A stretch of 5,010 nt of DNA, taken from positions 1 to 5,010 of the forward strand of contig JAGVEK010000296.1 in assembly GCA_020058315.1 (NCBI GenBank), given 5' to 3'. Below, one piece after another: positions 1 through 5,010 of the stretch (positions are counted from its first letter, which is position 1; every line of letters begins with the position of its first letter). Both the position numbers and the translations under genes were made by a program. Source of the stretch: Candidatus Zixiibacteriota bacterium (GTDB lineage: Bacteria > Zixibacteria > MSB-5A5 > WJJR01). A model generated the notes under the pieces. The model saw only the letters and a program-made list of their open reading frames with translations. It ran no database searches and was not told where the DNA came from.

Positions 1-16
1 ATCTGCGCGACTGAAC

Positions 17-36
17 GGGCACGGCGAGCCGTGCCC
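17..36 (-). terminator. Perfect GC-rich hairpin at the 3' end of the HisKA gene, copy 1 of the palindromic repeat
   Basis: Arms GGGCACGGC (17-25) and GCCGTGCCC (28-36) are perfect reverse complements around two bases, in practice an 8-bp stem with a CGAG-type tetraloop. It begins directly after the stop codon of the HisKA gene (37-39), where an intrinsic terminator would be expected. No clear U-tract follows on the minus strand (GTTCAGTCGC), so termination is inferred from position and stem strength. Read on the minus strand together with the stop codon, the element begins GTAGGGGC, the edge shared with the palindromes at 1027-1049 and 3411-3436. It may therefore be a dispersed repeat that happens to sit here. 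Confidence 0.55.
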
Positions 37-819
37 CTACTTTTCGTCGCGTTTGGGGGAACCTTCGATGTCGATGATGGAACTGCCACCGGGGTACGGC
101 GCGGAGCGTGCTTCGGTGATACGCATCAGGTTTTGGGTGACCTGATGGATGCGCGCGGCGGCTTCGTGGATACGGTGGAGTTTCTCGCGTGTGTCGGGAT
201 CGATCTGGGCTTCGCGGCGAAGGAGGAGTTCGACATTGCCCATCACGGCCATCAGCGGATTGTTGATTTCATGATTGATCGCCGCGGCGGTTTCTAGAAC
301 CGCCTGTGTCTTGACCGATGCCTCGCGGTCCGGGGAGACGACGGTTGCCCATCCGCCCGCTGCGCGACCGATCAAAACGATCATGGCAGCCAGAGTCGCC
401 ACGAATTCCTCCTCGGAAGCGAGATTTCGTTCCCCCCGTGCCAGACCGGAGACAGCCCCGATGATTGTGTCCCCTGATTTAAGCGGGTATGAGAACAAGC
501 CAGCGGGCCCGTCGACATCCAGCGTCATGAAGAGCGAACGCACCGAATAGTTGCGGCGCAATTGTCCCAGAAGCGTGCTCTCGAGTTCACGAAGCTGGCG
601 CTGACCGGCGGCGTCACCGGCCATGGCTCCGGCGGTGTCTTCGTCTTCTGCGCCGAAAATCCTTACGGAACCTGCAATCAAGCCCACGAGTGACACGGCC
701 TCGGCGATGGCAGTACCCAGCAGGCGATCAACCGCCTCTCCGGCCGCTGTGGCAACCGTCAGGCGGCTTAATGCCAGGTAGCGCTTCTGGAAATCCTGTG
801 TCGTCGTTTTGCCGTCCAT
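37..819 (-). CDS. GAF-like/HisKA (DHp) domain protein lacking the histidine-kinase ATPase domain
   Basis: This 260-residue cytoplasmic signalling protein has no signal peptide or membrane segment. Residues about 12-155 look like a GAF sensor fold; the end of that fold (GLFSYPLKSGDTIIGAVSGL, then an acidic SEEEF helix) is typical. Residues about 169-239 form a HisKA dimerisation and phospho-acceptor helical hairpin with H-box AINHEINNPL; His183 is the expected phosphorylation site. The protein ends about 20 residues after the second DHp helix. There are no N, G1 or G2 boxes, so it cannot bind ATP as a normal kinase. It is more likely a phosphotransfer or phosphatase partner, or a scaffold that dimerises with a kinase encoded elsewhere. 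The frame is open upstream to 972, but those 51 residues are Pro/Arg-rich and unlike the rest, so ATG at 819 is preferred. A weak GGGGCTGGA stretch serves as ribosome site. No neighbouring response regulator is visible. Confidence 0.82.
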   Translation of the reverse strand: MDGKTTTQDFQKRYLALSRLTVATAAGEAVDRLLGTAIAEAVSLVGLIAGSVRIFGAEDEDTAGAMAGDAAGQRQLRELESTLLGQLRRNYSVRSLFMTLDVDGPAGLFSYPLKSGDTIIGAVSGLARGERNLASEEEFVATLAAMIVLIGRAAGGWATVVSPDREASVKTQAVLETAAAINHEINNPLMAVMGNVELLLRREAQIDPDTREKLHRIHEAAARIHQVTQNLMRITEARSAPYPGGSSIIDIEGSPKRDEK

Positions 820-910
820 GATGATTCCAGCCCCAAACGATGGTGGCCGCACGAGCGGTAAACGCAACGGCAGTGCCGTTCGGGGTGTGTGGGGGTCTTG
901 GGATGGCCAC

Positions 911-956
911 GGGCGGACTGGAGGTGGACGGCATGGACGGAATGGTGGACTGGAGG
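911..956. repeat. Degenerate GGA-rich short direct repeats
   Basis: GGACTGGAGG occurs twice (915-924 and 947-956). Between the copies TGGACGG recurs at 925 and 934, and TGGAC at 946, giving a rough 9-12 base rhythm. The stretch lies in the minus-strand region just upstream of the HisKA gene start, where the transcript would be pyrimidine-rich. It may be decayed simple-sequence DNA. No protein or RNA role can be read from it. Confidence 0.4.
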
Positions 957-1026
957 CACGCGATGTCGCCATATCTGCTTTGGCAACAACAGGATGAATG
1001 CCGGAGTGAGTATTGCGATTCCAAAA

Positions 1027-1049
1027 GGCGCACGGTGTGCGCCCCTACA
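1027..1049 (-). repeat. Palindromic dispersed repeat, copy 2
   Basis: Arms GGCGCAC (1027-1033) and GTGCGCC (1037-1043) pair perfectly around GGT, followed by CCTACA. On the minus strand the element reads TGTAGGGGCGCAC…, sharing the TGTAGGGGC edge with the copy at 3411-3436 and GTAGGGGC with the copy at 17-40. It lies in non-coding DNA and is not directly downstream of a gene, so a terminator role is unlikely. A REP-like dispersed element is the better description. Confidence 0.6.
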
Positions 1050-1225
1050 ATCCCGGAGAGCGGTCGAAGGATGAGTGTGAAATGAATTACACATTTTGGA
1101 CGATGACAGATCGGTCCAGAAATGGTTTGACGTATGCTCGATTGGGGACGATGGATCTTCTCACGCAGGCGACTTCTCGAGGCCGGATTCTGGGGAGGGG
1201 CGACGCCTACGACGCGCAAGAGTAG

Positions 1226-1267
1226 CAAAGGAACAGGGGCGCGCCGCCGTGCGCCCCTGTTCCTTTG
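1226..1267 (-). terminator. Long perfect inverted repeat, probable terminator of the peptidase gene
   Basis: Arms of 17 bases (1226-1242 and 1251-1267) are exact reverse complements, with at least one further pair closing the short loop. The hairpin begins 28 bases after the peptidase stop codon, a normal place for transcript termination or 3'-end protection. The outer part (CAAAGGAACA against TGTTCCTTTG) is less GC-rich and gives a TTCCTTT run within the 3' arm, but the bases after the stem (CTACTCTTG on the minus strand) are only mildly U-rich. The inner core AGGGGCGC matches the edge of the other palindromes in the window, so it may have grown from the same repeat family. Confidence 0.65.
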
Positions 1268-1295
1268 TGCGAGAAGCACACGAAGCTCTGTCGCA

Positions 1296-3041
1296 TCACG
1301 GGCAGCCAGCAGGGACGCCAGGGGTGCAGGGATTGCACGGATTCGCGCCGCCTGAGAAGGCCGTGGCAATGAGGTAGATCACGTCGAACACATCGGTGAC
1401 ACCACTGTTGTCCACATCCCCGCGTGTCGTCGGGCAGGAAGCATCGATCATGTCCGGAGCGCCACTGAAAGCGATCCCAATGACCTCGATGACATCGAAC
1501 ACGTCGATCGCACCGTCGCCGGCAGGGCGCGGGGCAATATCACCCTGACTGGGGCAGTTGCAGAAACTGGCGATCGCTGCCCGCAAGTTCGGTCTCGGAC
1601 CGATGTTTCCCACAGGAGGGGAGATTTGAGGGGTGCCTGTGCTGATGAGCGTGCTCCGCAAAAAAGCCGGTGTGGGCAACGATGTGCCGATGTTCGCCTT
1701 CCAATACCCCACACAGCATGCGACTGCTCCCGCGACAATCGGGGAAGCGCTCGACGTGCCAGCGAACGATCCGGTGTAGTACAGATTTGGGCCGTCAGCG
1801 TTGTACAGGGACCCATACCCGGTTGTCACGACATCCTCGCCCCAGCCCTGCAAATCGAACCGAGGCCCGTACGATGAAAAGCTGAGTTTCTGGAGGTTTC
1901 CTTCGGGATAGGGACCGGCCAGGTAAGCACCGCCGGCGCCGACAATGATCGCCCCTGAATTGCCCAGCCAGACGAGTCCACCGGTGTTGACAGCTCCATT
2001 CCCGCCCGCCTCCACGACGTGGATGCCATTGGAGACCGCGTTGACAATGGCGGCATAGACGCCGTTGTATGACTGAGGACTTGAAGAGTAGTTGAGCCAC
2101 CATTCGATCGGAATGTAATTACCGGCACCAGTCGTGTACTCCCATTGCTGCTCCAGGAGGATCACATCCCCAGGAGACAGATTGGCGATTGCGACAGCAA
2201 GGGCGCCGGGCACATTCCAGCCGGGAGTCGGAAGGCCGTAGAATGTTCCGCATGTTTTCAGGTTGGCGCCGTGGCAGATGCCGGTTGTACCCCAGCCGTT
2301 CTTGTCGGCCACCAATTCTCCGATTACGGCGGTGCCGTGCTCGGGTCCCCATCCGGGATCGGCGACATTGGTGTTGATCTGGGATCCCATGGCCTTAATG
2401 ATGTCACCGTGCACGTAATTCCACGCGTACTCCAGGTCGCATACCGTGACACCTGCGCCATTGCCGCCCGATAGGGTCCAGGCATAATCGGCATCAATGC
2501 CCGACGCAGCGGCGCCTGCCCAACGCAAGTAGCCCTGCTGGGCACCGTAGTCCGGCGGTGGGAATGGTGGCGGCATCGGCTTCGGGACCGGCCGCGCAAG
2601 CATGACTCCGGGGAGCGCTTCGAGTTCGGCGCTGATCGCCCACACATCGAGCCCTTTGGGAATGCGCAGCCGAAAGATATTGTTCAGATTGTAGACAGGC
2701 TGCCCGGTATTGGCCTCGCCAATCGCCTGAATCTCATCAAGACGCGTCTCGGGGACTTCGCTGATAGCCTGCCACTCGGACCAGGCCAGCGTCTGCAGCG
2801 CCTGGTTGACACCGGTCATTCCCTGCTTGGCCCCCAAGTCAACGGGCACACCACCGCGCAGACGCACGCGTGAATCCTGTGAGAACATCACTTCGATGAG
2901 ATCATCTTCACTGGAGTATGGTTGCCCCAAGCCTACACTCGGGACACCAATCGTGATGATGAGCAGGCCGAGAAACAACCTCGCTGCCCAACGGATTCCG
3001 GCAGAGCAGGCCTGCTTCCACTGGATCGTCGTACCTTTCAT
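1296..3041 (-). CDS. Secreted S8 family (subtilisin-like) serine peptidase with C-terminal dockerin-like repeats
   Basis: The 581-residue precursor opens with a signal peptide: basic residues to about 21, hydrophobic core about 22-37, probable cleavage near residues 39-40. Residues about 45-150 form an N-terminal prodomain, followed by a Pro-rich hinge (150-163, PMPPPFPPPDY). The S8 catalytic domain spans about 167-490. It has Asp202 in VTVCDLEYAWN, His235 in GPEHGTAVIGEL, oxyanion Asn348 in EAGGNG and nucleophile Ser430 in FAGTSSASPIVAGAV. The Asp motif is D-L-E-x-x-W-N rather than the common DTG, a form I associate with a bacterial S8 subgroup. The triad is complete, so activity is expected. 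Residues 499-564 carry two dockerin-like repeats, and the tail is Cys-rich (C569, C572, C580). The enzyme is probably exported and degrades extracellular protein; the C-terminal module may attach it to a surface or partner. Start ATG is fixed by an AGGAGG site 8 bases upstream. Confidence 0.93.
   Translation of the reverse strand: MKGTTIQWKQACSAGIRWAARLFLGLLIITIGVPSVGLGQPYSSEDDLIEVMFSQDSRVRLRGGVPVDLGAKQGMTGVNQALQTLAWSEWQAISEVPETRLDEIQAIGEANTGQPVYNLNNIFRLRIPKGLDVWAISAELEALPGVMLARPVPKPMPPPFPPPDYGAQQGYLRWAGAAASGIDADYAWTLSGGNGAGVTVCDLEYAWNYVHGDIIKAMGSQINTNVADPGWGPEHGTAVIGELVADKNGWGTTGICHGANLKTCGTFYGLPTPGWNVPGALAVAIANLSPGDVILLEQQWEYTTGAGNYIPIEWWLNYSSSPQSYNGVYAAIVNAVSNGIHVVEAGGNGAVNTGGLVWLGNSGAIIVGAGGAYLAGPYPEGNLQKLSFSSYGPRFDLQGWGEDVVTTGYGSLYNADGPNLYYTGSFAGTSSASPIVAGAVACCVGYWKANIGTSLPTPAFLRSTLISTGTPQISPPVGNIGPRPNLRAAIASFCNCPSQGDIAPRPAGDGAIDVFDVIEVIGIAFSGAPDMIDASCPTTRGDVDNSGVTDVFDVIYLIATAFSGGANPCNPCTPGVPAGCP
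1350..1547 (-). other. Pair of dockerin-like (EF-hand type) repeats at the peptidase C-terminus
   Basis: Two repeats end in near-identical helices: IDVFDVIEVIGIAFSG (residues 512-527) and TDVFDVIYLIATAFSG (549-564). The second repeat has a full calcium loop with Asp542, Asp544, Ser546, Asp550 and Asp553. In the first, the Asp509, Asp513 and Asp516 positions are kept, but the two leading ligand positions are Arg505 and Ala507, so calcium binding there is doubtful. At DNA level the repeats are diverged, so this is an old duplication. Similar modules occur on secreted proteins of many non-cellulosomal bacteria; their partner is generally unknown. Confidence 0.75.
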
Positions 3042-3049
3042 CGCTCGTT

Positions 3050-3055
3050 CCTCCT
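3050..3055 (-). promoter_or_regulatory. Strong Shine-Dalgarno of the peptidase gene
   Basis: AGGAGG (within GAGAGGAGG) lies 8 bases before ATG 3041 on the minus strand. It is close to the ideal complement of the 16S rRNA tail and fixes the translation start of the secreted protease. Confidence 0.85.
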
Positions 3056-3111
3056 CTCGGGGATTCCTGGTTCAGTTCACGCTTCGACCTGAACACGGTC
3101 CGTCGGAATTG

Positions 3112-3129
3112 CCCGTCCCGAGTGACGGG
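3112..3129 (-). promoter_or_regulatory. Small hairpin in the peptidase leader
   Basis: CCCGTC (3112-3117) and GACGGG (3124-3129) pair over a six-base loop, in the leader between the predicted transcription start and the Shine-Dalgarno. A weaker six-base pair, GTTCAG/CTGAAC (3070-3075 and 3089-3094), lies closer to the gene. They could stabilise the leader or be chance; no known riboswitch class was recognised. Confidence 0.25.
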
Positions 3130-3190
3130 GCGGGTTCACGTGTGCATTGCGGTATTTCGTCTCACGGGGCACAATTGTAATCTCCGTGTA

Positions 3191-3219
3191 AAGATACTAC
3201 ATGTCAGGCCGATTGACAA
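3191..3219 (-). promoter_or_regulatory. Sigma-70-type promoter for the peptidase gene
   Basis: On the minus strand, TTGTCA (3219-3214; five of six to TTGACA) is followed after exactly 17 bases by TATCTT (3196-3191; four of six to TATAAT). Predicted transcription start is near 3184, giving a leader of about 140 bases before ATG 3041. The palindrome ACAATTGT (3171-3178) would lie just downstream of the start, where a repressor could act; that part is speculation. Confidence 0.5.
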
Positions 3220-3292
3220 GTGGAAATTGGATCAGAAGCGGTCGACGAACTCTGCAAATTCCTGCCTTGCCGTTGCGTATCAAAGGTTTCCG

Positions 3293-3306
3293 CCCGCCCC
3301 GGCGGG
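3293..3306. repeat. Short GC-rich perfect hairpin upstream of the purF promoter
   Basis: CCCGCC (3293-3298) and GGCGGG (3301-3306) pair around two bases. It lies 15 bases before the -35 box of the purF promoter and between the two divergent promoters. It could insulate them or be a stray repeat core; no U-tract follows in either direction. Confidence 0.35.
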
Positions 3307-3321
3307 GGATTGTCACGCTCA

Positions 3322-3350
3322 TTGACAGCGGGCAGCGCAGGCCGTTTATT
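3322..3350 (+). promoter_or_regulatory. Sigma-70-type promoter for purF
   Basis: A perfect TTGACA (3322-3327) is followed after 17 bases by TTTATT (3345-3350; four of six to TATAAT). Transcription would start near 3357, leaving a leader of about 18 bases before ATG 3375. This supports the short purF start and argues against ATG 3201. No PurR-type operator was recognised. Confidence 0.5.
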
Positions 3351-3362
3351 CGGCGCTTCCTT

Positions 3363-3370
3363 GGGATGGA
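3363..3370 (+). promoter_or_regulatory. Weak ribosome binding site deciding the purF start
   Basis: GGGATGGA ends four bases before ATG 3375 and is the only purine-rich stretch nearby. The alternative ATG at 3366 is inside it and is preceded by pyrimidine-rich CTTCCTTGGG, so 3375 is preferred. The choice changes the propeptide by only three residues. Confidence 0.4.
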
Positions 3371-3374
3371 ACCT

Positions 3375-4841
3375 ATGAGAGAAGCAGATGCCAATGGTTG
3401 CAGACAAGAGGTCGGTCACATAGGACCGCCCCTACAGATACAGCGACTGGATTCGGACAAGCCGGCCTGCGAATGCGGCGTCTTCGGCATCTGGGGCAGC
3501 CGCCAGGCGGCGGAATTCACGTACTTCGGATTGTACTCGCTGCAGCATCGGGGACAGGAGTCGGCCGGAATTGCCACTTCGGACGGCACGTCAATCCACC
3601 TCCGCAAGGGGATGGGGGAAATCGCCGATGTCTTCCCTGACCGAAAGCATCTGAAGGACCTTGACGGTAATGCCGCGATCGGGCATAACCGCTATTCCAC
3701 CACGGGTTCGTCGACCGCTGCCAACGCGCAGCCGCTCCTGATGAAGTTTAAGTATCGCGAACTGGCGGCGGCGCACAATGGCAACATTACCAACGCCGGC
3801 GAACTGAAGACCTACCTCGAATCGGGCGGCGCGATTTTTCAGACCTCGTCAGATTCCGAGCTGGTTCTCCACCTCTACGCCCGTTCGCAGAAGCGAAACG
3901 TCGTGTCGCGGCTGGCGGAGGCGCTCGGCAAGGTCGAGGGCGCCTACTGCTTCCTCTTCCTCACTTCCGATGAACTGATCGCGGCGCGGGATCCCAACGG
4001 GTTCCGACCGCTGGCGCTGGGCAAGCGCAACGGTTCCTGGGTGGTCGCCTCGGAAACTTGCGCGTTCGACATCATCGGCGCGAAGTACGTGCGTGACGTC
4101 GAGCCTGGGGAAATCGTTGCGATCTCAAAGAAGGGGCTGCGGTCGGTGCGCATCCCGGCCACAGGGAAGCACTCATTCTGCATCTTCGAGTACGTCTACT
4201 TTGCGCGTCCCGATTCGATGATCTTCGAAGAGAGCGTCGACAAGGTGCGCCGCCGCCTCGGCCGTCAGCTCGCGATCGAGCAACCCACAGATGCCGACAT
4301 CGTCATCTCGGTACCTGATTCATCGAACACGGCGGCCCTTGGATACGCCGAGCAGTCTGGTCTGACGCTCGAAGTCGGGTTGATTCGCAATCACTACGTC
4401 GGGCGGACATTCATCCTGCCCGATCAGGGGATGCGCGACCTCGATGTGAAGATCAAGTTCAACCCGGTGCGCGGAGTCTTGAAGGACAAGCGCGTGGTCA
4501 TCGTCGATGATTCAATCGTTCGCGGCACCACAGCCCGCAAGCTGGTGCGCATGATACGCGACACAGGCGCGCGCGAAGTGCATTTCCGTGTCGCCTCTCC
4601 CCCGATCATCTCGCCATGTTTCTACGGCATCGACATGCCGACGAAACGCGAACTGATCGCCTCGACCCGCACCGTGGCCGCGATCAAGCGCTACCTCGGT
4701 GTAGATTCGCTCGGCTATCTTTCCCTCGAAGGAATGCTCACACTATCCAAGCATCCCAAAGAGTCTTTCTGCACAGCCTGCTTCAGCGGCAAGTACCCCA
4801 CGCGGATCAATCGGCGGTCGGGGAAGCTGACGCTGGGGTGA
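3375..4841 (+). CDS. purF: Amidophosphoribosyltransferase (glutamine PRPP amidotransferase), Bacillus type
   Basis: PurF makes 5-phosphoribosylamine from PRPP and glutamine, the first committed step of purine synthesis, in the cytoplasm. The 488-residue precursor has a propeptide of about 33 residues ending …ACE before the N-terminal nucleophile Cys34 (CGVFGIWG). The Ntn glutaminase half shows QHRGQESAGIA (57-67), GHNRYSTTG (103-111), AHNGNITN (133-140) and SDSELVLHL (159-167). The phosphoribosyltransferase half shows FEYVYFARPDS (271-281), IRNHYVGRTFI (337-347) and PRPP loop VVIVDDSIVRGTT (374-386). Cys269, Cys415, Cys466 and Cys469 fit the 4Fe-4S ligands; counted from the mature Cys, the first two fall at 236 and 382, as in the Bacillus enzyme. 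The mature chain of 455 residues is normal length. The propeptide is long beside the roughly 11 residues of Bacillus and contains a palindromic repeat. No other pur gene is in the window. Confidence 0.97.
   Translation: MREADANGCRQEVGHIGPPLQIQRLDSDKPACECGVFGIWGSRQAAEFTYFGLYSLQHRGQESAGIATSDGTSIHLRKGMGEIADVFPDRKHLKDLDGNAAIGHNRYSTTGSSTAANAQPLLMKFKYRELAAAHNGNITNAGELKTYLESGGAIFQTSSDSELVLHLYARSQKRNVVSRLAEALGKVEGAYCFLFLTSDELIAARDPNGFRPLALGKRNGSWVVASETCAFDIIGAKYVRDVEPGEIVAISKKGLRSVRIPATGKHSFCIFEYVYFARPDSMIFEESVDKVRRRLGRQLAIEQPTDADIVISVPDSSNTAALGYAEQSGLTLEVGLIRNHYVGRTFILPDQGMRDLDVKIKFNPVRGVLKDKRVVIVDDSIVRGTTARKLVRMIRDTGAREVHFRVASPPIISPCFYGIDMPTKRELIASTRTVAAIKRYLGVDSLGYLSLEGMLTLSKHPKESFCTACFSGKYPTRINRRSGKLTLG
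3411..3436 (-). repeat. Palindromic dispersed repeat, copy 3, in frame inside the PurF propeptide
   Basis: GTCGGTC (3411-3417) pairs with GACCGCC (3424-3430) with one mismatch over a six-base loop, then CCCTACA follows. On the minus strand it reads TGTAGGGGCGGTCC…, with the same edge and orientation as the copies at 17-40 and 1027-1049. Read on the plus strand in the purF frame it encodes VGHIGPPLQ (propeptide residues 13-21), a stretch with no counterpart in ordinary PurF. Because the propeptide is removed to expose Cys34, an insertion here would be tolerated. Confidence 0.55.
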
Positions 4842-5010
4842 CGAAGCGCCCCCTTCTGCCCAAGGTTGACGGGCACAATATCATAGCCGCTGTGTGAAAT
4901 TTGCCGCACTGCGCCTTGCTTCGACGGCCTCGCGGAATCGATTATCGATCCTGAGCAGCAGTCACGGCAATCACCAAGCTACGCGGTGAACGAAAGGGGA
5001 CTATTGCGGC
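4842..5010. other. Region downstream of purF, no supported gene
   Basis: No strong hairpin with a U-tract follows the purF stop, so no terminator can be named. The only frames are short and unconvincing. ATCGATTATCGAT (4937-4949) is a doubled palindromic hexamer. AAAGGGGA (4993-5000) resembles a Shine-Dalgarno and would suit a plus-strand gene starting just past the window edge; that is a guess. Confidence 0.4.

Larger units (their letters stand above)
820..1295. other. Gene-poor interval between the HisKA gene and the peptidase gene
   Basis: These 476 bases hold no frame with protein-like composition; the open frames present are Arg/Pro-rich shadows or short random ones. From left to right the interval contains the presumed leader of the HisKA gene (minus strand), a GGA-rich degenerate repeat stretch near 911-956, a palindromic repeat at 1027-1049, an A/T-richer patch near 1080-1100 where a promoter for the HisKA gene could lie, and the long inverted repeat at 1226-1267. 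I could not find a convincing paired -35/-10 for the HisKA gene. Confidence 0.6.
3042..3374. other. Divergent intergenic control region between the peptidase gene and purF
   Basis: These 333 bases separate two genes that start back to back. Going right from the peptidase start they hold its Shine-Dalgarno, a leader of roughly 140 bases with a small hairpin (3112-3129), an ACAATTGT palindrome (3171-3178), the peptidase promoter (3191-3219), a GC-rich hairpin (3293-3306) and the purF promoter (3322-3350). The purF frame is open back to ATG 3201, but that stretch is Arg/Pro-rich, has no PurF resemblance and lies upstream of the best purF promoter, so I treat it as non-coding. No purine riboswitch core was recognised. 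Confidence 0.6.

Noticed and set aside
820..972. In-frame 51-residue N-terminal extension of the HisKA protein
   Set aside because: It is Pro/Arg-rich with no domain character, overlaps the GGA-rich repeat stretch and ends exactly where a normal start (MDGKTTTQ) begins.
1126..1154. TTGACG as a plus-strand promoter
   Set aside because: The -10 position reads GATGGA and no plus-strand gene follows.
728..1369. Open frames overlapping the interval between the first two genes on both strands
   Set aside because: Their compositions are Arg/Ser/Pro-rich, they overlap real genes or palindromes, and none has a good ribosome site or a recognisable domain.
3213..3241. TTGACA at 3213-3218 as a plus-strand purF promoter
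   Set aside because: No -10-like hexamer occurs 16-18 bases downstream (AAGCGG region), and the same bases serve better as the minus-strand -35.
3201..3374. Longer purF reading frame from ATG 3201
   Set aside because: The extra 58 residues do not resemble PurF, include a GC-rich hairpin and the best promoter, and would put the catalytic Cys at residue 92.
4866..4894. TTGACG after purF as a promoter for a next gene
   Set aside because: The 17-base-spaced hexamer is GCTGTG; TATCAT at 4879-4884 has no matching -35.
4937..4949. ATCGATTATCGAT doubled hexamer
   Set aside because: Too short to call an operator or origin element, and no other copy was noticed in the window.
4892..4990. Short GTG-initiated frame of about 31 codons after purF
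   Set aside because: No ribosome site, no recognisable sequence, and its length is within chance expectation.

Overview
This is a bacterial window of moderately high G+C. It carries three convincing protein genes and a family of short palindromic repeats. No rRNA, tRNA, CRISPR array, transposase or prophage gene is visible. The secreted protease ends in paired dockerin-like repeats (…DVFDVIxxIxxAFSG…), and the genome is sprinkled with GTAGGGGC-type palindromes. Both remind me of uncultured lineages of the Zixibacteria/FCB-related kind. That placement is inference from style, not a demonstrated match.

Layout. At 37-819 (minus) lies a GAF-like plus HisKA (DHp) protein with a clear phospho-acceptor H-box but no ATPase domain; its stop codon abuts a perfect hairpin (17-36). 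The 476 bases at 820-1295 hold no credible gene. They contain a GGA-rich degenerate stretch, a second palindrome (1027-1049) and a 17-bp inverted repeat (1226-1267) that is the likely 3' end of the next transcript. At 1296-3041 (minus) lies a secreted S8 (subtilisin-like) peptidase with signal peptide, prodomain, complete Asp/His/Ser triad and a C-terminal dockerin-like pair. Its strong Shine-Dalgarno and a good sigma-70-type promoter lie in the 333-base divergent intergenic region (3042-3374). The same region carries a promoter for purF reading the other way. At 3375-4841 (plus) lies purF, amidophosphoribosyltransferase of the Bacillus type, with a cleavable propeptide and four Fe-S cysteines. 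The last 169 bases hold no supported gene, only a possible start of something beyond the edge.

The three genes do not form an operon or an obvious pathway: one is housekeeping purine synthesis, one an exported protease and one a signalling or phosphotransfer protein. The most interesting signal is the palindrome family. Three copies share the edge TGTAGGGGC (one starts GTAGGGGC), all in the same orientation. One copy supplies the stop codon of the HisKA gene, and another lies in frame inside the unusually long PurF propeptide. I found no convincing new multi-gene system here.
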